In this document: piece after piece, positions 8,939-16,788 of the stretch
How positions within the stretch are numbered: position 1 is the stretch's first letter
Layout: each line of letters begins with the position of its first letter
Source of the DNA: Acidobacteriota bacterium
GTDB taxonomy: Bacteria > Acidobacteriota > Thermoanaerobaculia > Multivoradales > J023
Reading direction: 5' to 3'
DNA: 64,000 nucleotides
Assembly: GCA_029263395.1 (NCBI GenBank)
Contig: JAJCXO010000136.1
Span: 31,916 to 95,915 of the forward strand
Notes under the pieces: model-generated
Told to the model about the DNA's origin: nothing
Seen by the model: the letters and a program-made list of their open reading frames with translations, nothing else
Databases searched by the model: none
Translations under genes and position numbers: made by a program

Positions 8939-10992
8939 GTGCGCTCGACCGCCTCTACAACGCGTTGCACCCCTCCCTTCGAGACATCTCTAGGGACGAG
9001 TTTCAGGCCTGCCTACAGGGCCTCGAGTCAACTCTCGAGATGCAGCCCGAGCATCGCACCCAGCTCACGGTGCAACGCCTCCGCTTCCGGGGTGAGAAAA
9101 GCGGCGACTTTCGCTTCAGCCCGGGGGTCAATGTACTGCGGGCCGGCAACGACAAAGGTAAGTCGTCCGTCCTCAAGCTGATCCACTTCTGTCTGACCGG
9201 CCGCAACGAGCTCAAGAAGGACGTCAACGGCTGGATCTCAGAAGTTGAGCTCTTTTTCTCCCTGGGCAGTGTCCTGCATGCCATTGCGGTCGACAAACGA
9301 CGTCGACCCCAGGGGCGGCTAGTGCGCTTCGACGCAACCCTCGGGACGCCGGAGAGCAACGGTCTCAACTCGCTACACGGTCTTGATTCGCTACACGGTC
9401 TCGACTCGATACACGGTGCTGATGTGCTGCTCGAATTCCGCAACGGCAAACAAATGCAGCACAAGCTCGAAACTTTCTTCAACAAAGCGTTCGGCCTGCG
9501 ACCGTTGATGGGCACCCAAAAGGCCTCACGCAAAGACTCCGACGCGCTGCTCGACTCGACCACGTCGTATCGCGCCTACTTCCGTGGCATGTACATCAAC
9601 CAAGACCTCGGCTACACCGCCCTGATCACTGATGGTATTCCCTACGGCAACCTCTTCATGAAGGTGGTCGGCATGCTGCTCGGCGTCCGCGGTATCGATG
9701 GCTTCTTCGCCGTCGAGGCACGGCGGGCACGCATCGAAAATCAGCTGGCCAAGGAGGAGCGTTACCACCGCCGCCTGGAGGAGTCCTTCGAATTGCCAGA
9801 CCTGGCGTCCGTCGACGAGGAGATCGACAAGCTGGAGCAGTACGTCGACGAGCTCAAGGTCGAGCGCACCGCGGCTTTTGTCCGAGCAACATCCAACGAT
9901 CTCGACCTGCGTTTGAAAGAGGTCACCGAGAAGTTGGTCGCCTTTGATGACATCCGTCAACAGACCGCCAGTCACCTGACCACTGCCGAGCTCGAGATGC
10001 AACGCCTGCAGCGCGAGGCCAACGAACTGGAAGCAGCGCTGGCCAGCCACCGAGCCTTGGCCACGATCCACCCGGATCGTTGCCCGGTGTGCGAGACACG
10101 GTTCGCCGAGCGAAGGCGGCATCAACAAACCACCGACGGCCAATGCCTGCTGTGCCACGAAGACCTCCCCTCCCAAGACGACGATCAGGCGTTCCTGCAG
10201 ATCGCCGAGCGTCGATTGCGGGAAGCTCACACATCCATGTCCACTCAGCGCCAGCGTATCGATGCCCGTCGAGCTGATCTCGACGAGCTTGATTTTCGCG
10301 CCAAGCAAAGTGCCCAGCTCAAGAGCCACCTGCAAGCCCAGTTGCGTGCCGCTCACCAGAACACCGCCGAAGTCGACCGCGAGATCGAGCTCGAAACGCG
10401 GTACCTGGGTCGCTTGGAGGCTCAGCGTGACCAAGCGACTCGCCTGGTATCGGAAGACGGTGACGACTCCACCATGCGTCAACTGCTACGCCACAAACAG
10501 GTGCTCGATGCCGTCGTGCGTCATCTGCGTATCCAGGACGTTGACACCAACGAACGCCTCAAGCGGGAATTCGCGCGGCGAGTGCAGGAGTACTGCACCA
10601 CCATCGGCTTCCCAGGACTCGAAGACATCACCTTCGATCATCAGCTCAAACCCCAAATTCGCCAGAACGGCAAGAACTACAGTTTCGAGGAGCTGAGTCC
10701 GGGCGAAAAAGTCCGCTTCGTGCTGGCGTTCTACCTCGGAATGGCCATCGCCACCGCTGAGGATCTCGAACACGGTGCACACCCCGGCCTACTGCTGATC
10801 GACTCTCCAGGCAAAGAAGAGATGGTCGTCCGCGACTTCGAAGCCGTCGTCCGTCTGCTCAGCCTGGTCGAAGAGCGCCACGCCGCCAGCATCCAGGCCA
10901 TCGTCGCGACCTCGCTGCCGGCGATCAGTGCCGCCACGCCTCGCGAAAAACAATTTTTTGTCGAAAACGACGACGATCCCATGTTCAGTTGA
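8935..10992 (+). CDS. SMC/Rad50-like AAA ATPase with paired CxxC hook
   Basis: A 685-residue ATPase; the start is the ATG at 8935 that overlaps the previous stop. Residue positions are approximate. Walker A is AGNDKGKSS near 70, then an N-lobe, a coiled coil from about 250 to 560 broken by two CxxC pairs (CPVC at 383 and CLLC at 404), the ABC signature LSPGEK near 587, and Walker B GLLLIDSPG near 618 with the Asp that begins the D-loop. Architecture and size match compact Rad50/SMC-like defence and repair ATPases rather than housekeeping SMC (over 1,100 residues) or RecN. Residues 143-160 are an 18-bp-repeat-encoded insert (GLNSLH, GLDSLH, GLDSIH). No nuclease gene follows. A DNA-sensing or DNA-extruding role with its small partner is inferred. 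Confidence 0.82.
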   Translation: MSALDRLYNALHPSLRDISRDEFQACLQGLESTLEMQPEHRTQLTVQRLRFRGEKSGDFRFSPGVNVLRAGNDKGKSSVLKLIHFCLTGRNELKKDVNGWISEVELFFSLGSVLHAIAVDKRRRPQGRLVRFDATLGTPESNGLNSLHGLDSLHGLDSIHGADVLLEFRNGKQMQHKLETFFNKAFGLRPLMGTQKASRKDSDALLDSTTSYRAYFRGMYINQDLGYTALITDGIPYGNLFMKVVGMLLGVRGIDGFFAVEARRARIENQLAKEERYHRRLEESFELPDLASVDEEIDKLEQYVDELKVERTAAFVRATSNDLDLRLKEVTEKLVAFDDIRQQTASHLTTAELEMQRLQREANELEAALASHRALATIHPDRCPVCETRFAERRRHQQTTDGQCLLCHEDLPSQDDDQAFLQIAERRLREAHTSMSTQRQRIDARRADLDELDFRAKQSAQLKSHLQAQLRAAHQNTAEVDREIELETRYLGRLEAQRDQATRLVSEDGDDSTMRQLLRHKQVLDAVVRHLRIQDVDTNERLKREFARRVQEYCTTIGFPGLEDITFDHQLKPQIRQNGKNYSFEELSPGEKVRFVLAFYLGMAIATAEDLEHGAHPGLLLIDSPGKEEMVVRDFEAVVRLLSLVEERHAASIQAIVATSLPAISAATPREKQFFVENDDDPMFS
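9361..9414 (+). repeat. 18-bp in-frame tandem repeat, 3 copies
   Basis: Three units differing at few positions encode GLNSLH, GLDSLH, GLDSIH in the N-lobe of the SMC-like ATPase; a partial fourth (GAD) follows. Confidence 0.9.
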
Positions 10993-11057
10993 GCCAACTT
11001 CTGGTCCTCGGCGCCCCGTCCGAGGGTGAAACAGGTGCTCCTCACCGTCCCGAAACC

Positions 11058-11240
11058 ACGATTTACGCTCGATTGCACTCTCCTGACGGTCAAGAGACCA
11101 CGATTTACGCTCGATTGCACTCTCCTGACGGTCAAGAGACCACGATTTACGCTCGATTGCACTCTCCTGACGGTCAAGAGACCACGATTTACGCTCGATT
11201 GCACTCTCCTAACGGCCAGGAGACCATAATCGACGCTCGA
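11058..11240 (+). repeat. 42-bp tandem repeat, four copies plus a decayed fifth
   Basis: Units start at 11058, 11100, 11142 and 11184; the first three are identical, the fourth has a few changes and the fifth (11226 on) is degenerate. Each begins ACGATTTACGCTCG. The array fills most of the gap between the SMC-like gene and the convergent thioesterase gene. Because 42 is a multiple of three, it stays open in several frames and gives false short ORFs. I see no start signal for a peptide. A transcriptional boundary or protein-binding array is possible. Confidence 0.92.
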
Positions 11241-11284
11241 CCGTGCGTTTTCACCCGGCCTCTCACTGCGTTCTTGGACAACTT

Positions 11285-11887
11285 CTAACGACGGCGCTTG
11301 AACGACCAGGTGAAGACGAAGCGCGAGACTTCGGTGCCGTCCGGCATGCGCCCCACCGTCTCGACCTGGGCAGTGGCCGGCTCGCCGGTAGCGAGGGTCT
11401 CCCGGACGGCGGCAAAAATTTTCGGACCGTCTTCACAGGTGAAAACGGTCCGCGCCGTCGCCTTTTTGCCAAAGCTCGCTTCGAGCCCGGTAATCAACAT
11501 CGCGACCGAGGTCGGTGCTTGCTCAATCGCCAACATCGCCAACGCACCGGTGGATAACTCGGCTGCCATCGATTGGGCGGCGAAGTAGATCGAACGGAAG
11601 GGATTGGTGCTGCGCCAGCCATAGGGCACCGAGGTCTGACAATGTTCAGCATCCAACGCGCGCAGACGCAGTCCAGCAAACAACCCGAGCGGCATCTTCA
11701 CCAACATGAAGCCCCGCATCAAAAATGGATTCAGCATCCGACGACGGACCTGATCCATCTTGCCAAGGTCCAAATCGCTAGACTTCAAGTCGCCAGACTT
11801 CAAATCGCCAGAGTCCAGGTCGGAGTCTAGGTCGGAGTCCAACTCGGCACGGGTCGATGGCAGCGTGGCACTCTCAGAGACCGACAT
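11285..11887 (-). CDS. DUF4442-like hotdog-fold thioesterase
   Basis: The start is the ATG at 11887, seven bases after AAGGAG; the longer frame adds 16 residues without a ribosome site. The 200-residue product has a repetitive acidic N-terminus (SDLDSDLDSGDLKSGDLKSS) and then a hotdog-like domain: VPYGWRSTNPFRSIYFAAQSMAAELSTG is the characteristic active-site helix region of DUF4442/YiiD-type thioesterases, followed by the long strands around FTCEDG and FVFTWSFKRRR. It would hydrolyse acyl-thioesters in the cytoplasm. It converges with the SMC-like pair and is not obviously in an operon. Substrate unknown. Confidence 0.78.
   Translation of the reverse strand: MSVSESATLPSTRAELDSDLDSDLDSGDLKSGDLKSSDLDLGKMDQVRRRMLNPFLMRGFMLVKMPLGLFAGLRLRALDAEHCQTSVPYGWRSTNPFRSIYFAAQSMAAELSTGALAMLAIEQAPTSVAMLITGLEASFGKKATARTVFTCEDGPKIFAAVRETLATGEPATAQVETVGRMPDGTEVSRFVFTWSFKRRR
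11767..11845 (+). repeat. short in-frame repeats in thioesterase N-terminus
   Basis: Read on the plus strand, AGACTTCAAGTCGCC recurs with one change (15 bp) and AGGTCGGAGTCT recurs with one change (12 bp). On the coding minus strand they give the GDLKS and DSDL repeats. Confidence 0.85.
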
Positions 11888-11960
11888 ACGTCCACTCCTT
11901 GCGGTTGTTCGTCCCCTAGGGAGGACGCCGATCATACACCGCTAGCCAAACTCGTAGGTG

Positions 11961-13256
11961 CTAGGTCCCAAACACACCATCAAACTCGACGATGTAAATT
12001 GCCTCTTCGATCGAGTCGGTGCCCGGCACCCCACCTTTGACGACATGGACCAGAAGTTTGTCGCCGTCAGGGCTCCACGCCAGATCGTCGATCAACGCTT
12101 CGCCAAGGTAATGGTCGGACTGAGGATCATTGAAGAAGGTCAGGCGTTCCTGGCGACGTTTGCTCGCCGACATGTACCAGACGTCGACTTGGCGCGGTAG
12201 CACCCGGTCGGACGGTCGGTCGATGTTGCGATTCGAGACCCAGACGACCCCATCCGCACGAGGCAACGCGAACACCAACTCATCCAGCTCGCGAGGCGAG
12301 GTTGTCAGGGGCTCCGTGCTCCCGGTCTCGAGGTCAAGCTCCAGGATGTCGCGGCTGCCGCTGTTCGCTGGGATACCCGAGATCAACAGCCCACGGTCGT
12401 TGGGAGTAAACCCATGCGCCACCACGTAACCTTTTCTCAATCCCGGCTGATAGTTTTTCACCTTACTGATCCGCGGCACTCCGCGGCGAATCTTGAACTC
12501 GGCAACATGCGGCTCCCACTCACCCCATCGTCCCAAACTCACCACCCGCTGGGTCCACACCAACATCGAAGCCTCGTGGGAGAAGTGTGGGTCGAGCACC
12601 GCAGCGCCACGATCTCGGGTCTGAGTGAGCTTGAAGGGATTTTTGCCGTCCGCCGAAATGATCCAGATCTCGCTGTGCAGGCCACGATGCGGCGTGGTCA
12701 GCCGTAACGTGTCGAGCTTCAACTTGTTGGCGTTGTCCTGGACCTGGAATACCAGGTGCTCACCCGAAGGGTGCCACGCTGGGCTCAGTGAATTGGTCTT
12801 GCGAAAGTCCCATTGATCGCAGGTGATGCAGGTTTCGCGAGTGCCGTCGGGACGCATCTTGTAGAGATGATAAAAGCCACTCGAGTCGACTCGGTCGAAG
12901 GCAATCCAGTCACCTTGCTGCGACCAATCCATCCGCCCACCACCGTCGACCAAGACGCGCACACTGCGCACGTTACGATGCCCGGGGAGCCCCGGTTGGG
13001 CCATCCGAGCGGTGGCTACCTCAGCTTCTTTGTACGGTTGTGCCGTATTTTTGTCTGCGTCTTCCGCTGGTGGATCGAGTTTGCCGTCGATCGGCTGGGT
13101 GTCCTGTGCCTGGACAGCCAGTCCAAGCGCAGTCAACACCCCCGCGATCACCAAACCTTGCAGCGTTGAAGTGATCGACTGGCGCCGAGCCAGTCCATTG
13201 GACGCTTCCGCCTTGCCTGCTTCCGCCTTGCCTAGAGTGTCGGTAAGAAACTTCAT
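11961..13256 (-). CDS. exported TolB-like (PD40/WD40-like) beta-propeller protein
   Basis: I take the ATG at 13256 (MKFLTDTL), preceded by TAGGA, rather than the one at 13283. The product is 431 residues with a long, repeat-bearing n-region (GKAEAGKAEAS), a hydrophobic core (STLQGLVIAGVLTALGLAVQAQ) and a TolB-type propeller: MDWSQQGDWIAFD, LSPAWHPSGEHLVF, DPHFSHEASMLVW, DLAWSPDGDKLLV are PD40 blades. A CITCDQWDF motif (two Cys three apart) lies in the second blade. Such proteins act in the periplasm, binding partners or peptides, often fused to peptidases; no peptidase domain is present here. Function beyond the fold is unknown. Confidence 0.78.
   Translation of the reverse strand: MKFLTDTLGKAEAGKAEASNGLARRQSITSTLQGLVIAGVLTALGLAVQAQDTQPIDGKLDPPAEDADKNTAQPYKEAEVATARMAQPGLPGHRNVRSVRVLVDGGGRMDWSQQGDWIAFDRVDSSGFYHLYKMRPDGTRETCITCDQWDFRKTNSLSPAWHPSGEHLVFQVQDNANKLKLDTLRLTTPHRGLHSEIWIISADGKNPFKLTQTRDRGAAVLDPHFSHEASMLVWTQRVVSLGRWGEWEPHVAEFKIRRGVPRISKVKNYQPGLRKGYVVAHGFTPNDRGLLISGIPANSGSRDILELDLETGSTEPLTTSPRELDELVFALPRADGVVWVSNRNIDRPSDRVLPRQVDVWYMSASKRRQERLTFFNDPQSDHYLGEALIDDLAWSPDGDKLLVHVVKGGVPGTDSIEEAIYIVEFDGVFGT
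13204..13233 (+). repeat. 15-bp perfect repeat, 2 copies
   Basis: GCTTCCGCCTTGCCT occurs twice head to tail, giving KAEAGKAEAS-type residues near the N-terminus of the minus-strand propeller gene. Confidence 0.85.
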
Positions 13257-13444
13257 GATCCTATTCCGTCGTGCAAAATCCATGCTGACCGCTGGCGACT
13301 ATCTCCGGACACTTAACTCTCTGATATTCTGTGGCCTTCTTGTGATCCTTTTCTTGCTTCGAGCAACCTGGCGATGCGCTGCATCGTTCTCGGCCTTCTA
13401 GACGTAATCAGTATTGTACGCAAGCCGATCAGGAAGGGATGCAC

Positions 13445-13732
13445 ATGTTGGAAACACTAGAGATGATGCTGGCGGGTATAGCTACCAGCCTACTGTTGAT
13501 CTTGATTGTCTCATTTCGCTCGCGGGCACGGGTCTTTTGTCAATACCTACGCTATATGACCGGTCTTCAATTGACACCTGGCGAGGTGAAAAAAGTCTTT
13601 CACCTGCGCGGCAAAGCCGGAGTACGCGATCTTTTCCTCGAATTGTTGATCCGCGAAGACCTCGAAAGCGCACCACCGGTGACCCCAGAAACGCCGCCGA
13701 TCAGGCTGGCAGCAGAGTTGATCAACAGGTAA
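13445..13732 (+). CDS. small single-pass membrane protein, unknown
   Basis: Two in-frame ATGs are present at 13439 and 13445; AGGAAGG at 13431-13437 is one base from the first and seven from the second, so I choose 13445. The 95-residue product begins with one membrane segment (MLAGIATSLLLILIVSF) followed by a basic stretch (RSRARVFCQYLRYMTG) and a soluble tail with a short helix (GEVKKVFHLRGKAGVRDLFLELLI). N-terminus outside is likely from the positive-inside rule. The next membrane-protein gene follows by 53 bp and may be co-transcribed. I do not recognise the family. Confidence 0.65.
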   Translation: MLETLEMMLAGIATSLLLILIVSFRSRARVFCQYLRYMTGLQLTPGEVKKVFHLRGKAGVRDLFLELLIREDLESAPPVTPETPPIRLAAELINR

Positions 13733-13784
13733 CGAATCAACGTGGACCGTGGCACCCGCGAGGGGTGACGACGGCAAACGATCC

Positions 13785-14285
13785 ATGACCCACGACATCC
13801 AACCGGCTGATCCTCAGCTCAAGCGTCGCTTCCTGCTGGGGATGACTGGCCTGGCGATCCTGATTGCCCTCGGCATCCATGCACTCGATGCCTATCTGCT
13901 GGAACTCCACGTCCTGGCACAGGATGCGCAACCTACCGCCGCCGCCAAAGCGCAGGACCTGATCCGCATGGTGCTCGCGCTGCTGATCGCCGGCACGGCT
14001 GCGCTCTGTCTTTACCTTGCCAGATCCTCATGGCAGACCTTGAAGAGTGAACGCTTCCCGCCACCGGGTACCCGGGTCCTCAGCGATACACCGATTCGTC
14101 GCGGGGCGCAGGCTCGCCGCTACGGCCAAGCCGGCTTGTTGGTCGCCGTCCTGGTGATGCTAGTGACAGTTGTCGTCGCCACTCAAGCCAGCCGACTCCT
14201 GGGGAAATCTTTCGACACTCAGTTGAAGCCCACCCCGGTGTTTTTCGACGAAACACCGCCACCTTCGATACCCGGTAGCCAATGA
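13785..14285 (+). CDS. two-pass or three-pass membrane protein, unknown
   Basis: The start is uncertain: ATG 13785 (MTHDIQ) is preferred over GTG 13749, but neither has a strong ribosome site. From 13785 the protein has 166 residues. Hydrophobic segments are FLLGMTGLAILIALGIHALDAYLL, MVLALLIAGTAALCLYLA and LLVAVLVMLVTVVVATQASRLL, with a cytoplasmic basic loop (RSSWQTLKSERFPPPGTRVL) between the last two. The C-terminal tail is proline-rich (PTPVFFDETPPPSIPGSQ). It ends seven bases before the convergent LOG gene. No function can be read from sequence. Confidence 0.6.
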   Translation: MTHDIQPADPQLKRRFLLGMTGLAILIALGIHALDAYLLELHVLAQDAQPTAAAKAQDLIRMVLALLIAGTAALCLYLARSSWQTLKSERFPPPGTRVLSDTPIRRGAQARRYGQAGLLVAVLVMLVTVVVATQASRLLGKSFDTQLKPTPVFFDETPPPSIPGSQ

Positions 14286-14292
14286 CCACAGG

Positions 14293-14916
14293 CTATTCGA
14301 AAGCATCCGTCGGGACGTCGGATCGTCGCGACCACAACGTCTCAGCTGGCGGCTGGTAACTCTCGAGGGACGCCAACAGCTCAGGCACGGTGGTTGCCAC
14401 CCGTAGGAACTCACGATAGGAGCTGCCGACGAACCCCTGCTCGACGGCGCGCTCCAACATCGCCAGGAGGGGGTCGAAGTAACCCGCGACATTGAGCAGG
14501 CCAGCCGGCTTGGCATGGATATCGAGCTGATTCCAAGTCATCGACTCGAACAGCTCGTCCAAGGTACCGATGCCACCGGGTAAGGCCACAACAGCTTCCG
14601 CCTGGCCATACATCAGGCGCTTGCGCTCGTGCATTGAGTCGACCACCTGCAGGTCACTCACGCCGAGATGAGCAACCTCACGATCGCGTAACGACCGCGG
14701 GATGACGCCAATCACTTCCCCGTTCGCCGCCAACGCTGCATCGGCCATCGCTCCCATTAGTCCAACCTTACCGCCGCCATAAACCAAGCCCAGGCCACGC
14801 TTCGCCATTTGCGCACCGAGCTCAACCGCCGCCGCTCGGAAGGCGGGATCAACTCCTGAGTGGGAGCCACAAAAGACACAGATTCGCTCGAGTTTGAAGG
14901 GGCTGTCATCTGTCAT
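14293..14916 (-). CDS. LOG family protein (Rossman fold nucleotide-binding, TIGR00730)
   Basis: A 207-residue protein with the LOG signatures: the opening RICVFCGSHSGVDPAF, the GLVYGGGKVGLMGAMADAA loop, and VALPGGIGTLDELFESMTW, which carries the PGGxGTxxE nucleotide-binding and catalytic motif. LOG proteins cleave nucleoside 5'-monophosphates, best known for releasing cytokinin bases from riboside monophosphates, and in bacteria may act on AMP or damaged nucleotides. It is monocistronic and convergent with the membrane protein gene. Family assignment is secure; a cytokinin role should not be assumed. Confidence 0.9.
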   Translation of the reverse strand: MTDDSPFKLERICVFCGSHSGVDPAFRAAAVELGAQMAKRGLGLVYGGGKVGLMGAMADAALAANGEVIGVIPRSLRDREVAHLGVSDLQVVDSMHERKRLMYGQAEAVVALPGGIGTLDELFESMTWNQLDIHAKPAGLLNVAGYFDPLLAMLERAVEQGFVGSSYREFLRVATTVPELLASLESYQPPAETLWSRRSDVPTDAFE

Positions 14917-15048
14917 GGCATTCCTCTCACGTCATCCCTATCGGTTGCGAGTTTGTGGGTTGATCCCAGGCCAAATCTCATCGGCTGAAGATCGGCGAAT
15001 ATAGCACCAACACTTCTTGGTGCTGGCGCGTCTATCTCATCGAAGGCC

Positions 15049-15606
15049 ATGATCTCAACCACCGAAACTGCATTGCTGAGCCCAACGTTGCCATCACCCG
15101 AAGCACGTCTCGCCGATTTGTTCGATGCCCATCACCAACGGCTCTACCGCTTAGCTCGTCGCATGTGTGGCCACGCCGAAGAAGCCCACGACCTGGTCCA
15201 GGAGTGCTTCCTTCGGGCCGCACGGCATGCCCGCAGGCTACCAACGTCCGCCCAAGGCGCCGAAGCCTGGTTGGTGCGCACCCTGGTCAATCTGTGTCGT
15301 GATGGCTACCGCCGCGCCGAGGTCAGGCAACGGGCAGAAGAGACCGTCTTGAGACCCGATCCTCGAACGACCGATGACCACACTGAAGAGCGTTTGGTTC
15401 ACCGTCGGACGGTGCGCGACGCACTCGACTCGCTGGATCCCAAACGGCGCGCCATCATCGTGCTGCACGAGCTCGAAGATCAACCCATGCGGGAGGTCGC
15501 CCGGTTGCTCGGCATCACACCGGTCACCGCCCGCTGGCATCTAGCAAAAGCCCGACGTCAACTGGCCACCGTACTCCAAAGCCCGACTTCGGAGATCGAC
15601 TCATGA
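15049..15606 (+). CDS. ECF sigma factor (sigma-70 family)
   Basis: A 185-residue sigma factor with region 2 (LADLFDAHHQRLYRLARRMCGHAEEAHDLVQE, the -10-binding and core-binding helices) and region 4 (ALDSLDPKRRAIIVLHELEDQPMREVARLLGI with a helix-turn-helix for the -35). It starts at ATG 15049 and overlaps the next gene by ATGA. The following gene encodes a one-membrane-pass protein of anti-sigma type and the third an exported protein, the standard ECF operon layout. Its own promoter is probably its first target, but no box could be identified. Confidence 0.92.
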   Translation: MISTTETALLSPTLPSPEARLADLFDAHHQRLYRLARRMCGHAEEAHDLVQECFLRAARHARRLPTSAQGAEAWLVRTLVNLCRDGYRRAEVRQRAEETVLRPDPRTTDDHTEERLVHRRTVRDALDSLDPKRRAIIVLHELEDQPMREVARLLGITPVTARWHLAKARRQLATVLQSPTSEIDS

Positions 15607-16037
15607 CCCAACGCGAGTCCAATCAAGATCCTAGCGCTGACCGCCCGGTCCCTCGCCACGAGCTCCTGCGCGACCAACTGCGAGCCGGTGATCCGTTAGC
15701 CCCTGGTGAAACCATGTCGAGTTTGCCGGCAACCCGAATGCGGAACGCCATGTTGGCTGAGGTCCGCCACACCACCCCTCAGCGAGGTTGGCGTCTAGCG
15801 GCTGTCGCTGCCGCCCTCAGTGTCGCCCTCGGCAGTGCCTACTTGCTGCGCCTCAGCTCAGATCATCCGATACCCGTCAACGACGGCGGCGTAGTGGCGG
15901 CCACCGGGCCTAGCGGTAGCCCGTCGTCCACCTCCGACAGGGCTGACGAACTCAACGACCGCCAGATCCAATTCATCACCCGTGGTGGCACCCGTGTCAT
16001 CTGGCTGCTCAAACCCAAACTCGATCTCGAGCCCTAG
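15603..16037 (+). CDS. putative membrane anti-sigma factor
   Basis: A 144-residue protein translationally coupled to the sigma gene (ATGA overlap). A cytoplasmic N-terminal part of about 57 residues, a single membrane helix (RGWRLAAVAAALSVALGSAYLLRL) and a periplasmic tail of about 60 residues. It lacks a clear zinc-binding HxxxCxxC motif, so it is not a typical ZAS anti-sigma. The role is inferred from position, size and topology rather than from sequence similarity. Confidence 0.6.
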   Translation: MTQRESNQDPSADRPVPRHELLRDQLRAGDPLAPGETMSSLPATRMRNAMLAEVRHTTPQRGWRLAAVAAALSVALGSAYLLRLSSDHPIPVNDGGVVAATGPSGSPSSTSDRADELNDRQIQFITRGGTRVIWLLKPKLDLEP

Positions 16038-16071
16038 TCCTCGACCTCGAGCCTCAGCAAAGGAGTTCCCC

Positions 16072-16719
16072 GTGAAGGTTTTCACGCCTATCCTCACCGG
16101 CCTGTTGTTTCTGATCTCAACCGACGTCATAGCGCAAGTGCCAGCCCCCGAGGCTTCGGCCGGCGAACGCGATCGAGCCTCCTCCAACCAACGTTGGTTG
16201 ACTCGAGCACCGCAGGCCGAAGGCCTCTTCGATCGACCAACCTATTCTTTCCAAATCAGCCTCCTTCTCGCCGACACCCAAACCGAGGAAGGCTACGAGG
16301 GTCTGTCCAAGAACGCCCAGAAAGCGCTCGAAGATCTGCGCGACTTCTTACCCTTCAAGAGCTACCGCCTGCTCGATTTCGCTTGGCTGCGGACATCGCA
16401 TCGCTCGTCAGCCCGCGTTCAGGGTCCCGACGATCGCGACTTCGAGCTCACCTTGTCGGTTGGCAAGGGCCCCACCGGAGACGGCTCCACCAAAGGCAGT
16501 GGCAAACTCTACATCTCCAACTTCGATCTACGCGACACCAGTACCCTCAACCTCGATGTTGATGCCGGCCCCCTGCGGCGCGCCCGATCGCTGATCTCCA
16601 CCTCCTTCGGCATGGACGAAGGCGAAACCGTCGTCGTTGGCACCTCACGTCTGGAAGGTGATCAGCGGGCGCTGGTGGTTTTGCTAACGGCGGTACCAAC
16701 CTCACTTTCAGGAAAGTGA
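16072..16719 (+). CDS. exported protein of the ECF operon, unknown function
   Basis: GTG 16072 is the start: AAAGGAG lies six bases upstream and a signal peptide follows (VFTPILTGLLFLISTDVIAQ). The longer in-frame extension runs back into the anti-sigma gene and is not coding. The 215-residue product has a conserved-looking mid part: KNAQKALEDLRDFLPFKSYRLLDFAWLRTS, then beta-rich segments (FELTLSVGKG, GKLYISNFDL) and a C-terminal MDEGETVVVGTSRLEG that resembles the last strands of a secretin short domain or similar small periplasmic fold. As third gene of the sigma/anti-sigma unit it may be the signal sensor or the output. Family not recognised. Confidence 0.65.
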   Translation: MKVFTPILTGLLFLISTDVIAQVPAPEASAGERDRASSNQRWLTRAPQAEGLFDRPTYSFQISLLLADTQTEEGYEGLSKNAQKALEDLRDFLPFKSYRLLDFAWLRTSHRSSARVQGPDDRDFELTLSVGKGPTGDGSTKGSGKLYISNFDLRDTSTLNLDVDAGPLRRARSLISTSFGMDEGETVVVGTSRLEGDQRALVVLLTAVPTSLSGK

Positions 16720-16788
16720 AACAGCTTCGGGCTCGAGGTTGCCAGGAGACGTGTTAGCCTAAAGGCTGAACGTCCCAACACCTTAGAT

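Noticed and set aside
9526..10482. Minus-strand 318-codon ORF under the SMC-like gene
   Set aside because: Shadow of a recognised ATPase; no ribosome site and no domain.
10989..11288. Repeat peptide (TIYARLHSPDGQE units) over the 42-bp array
   Set aside because: Three frames are open because the period is a codon multiple; no start signal, and the same array is open on the other strand.
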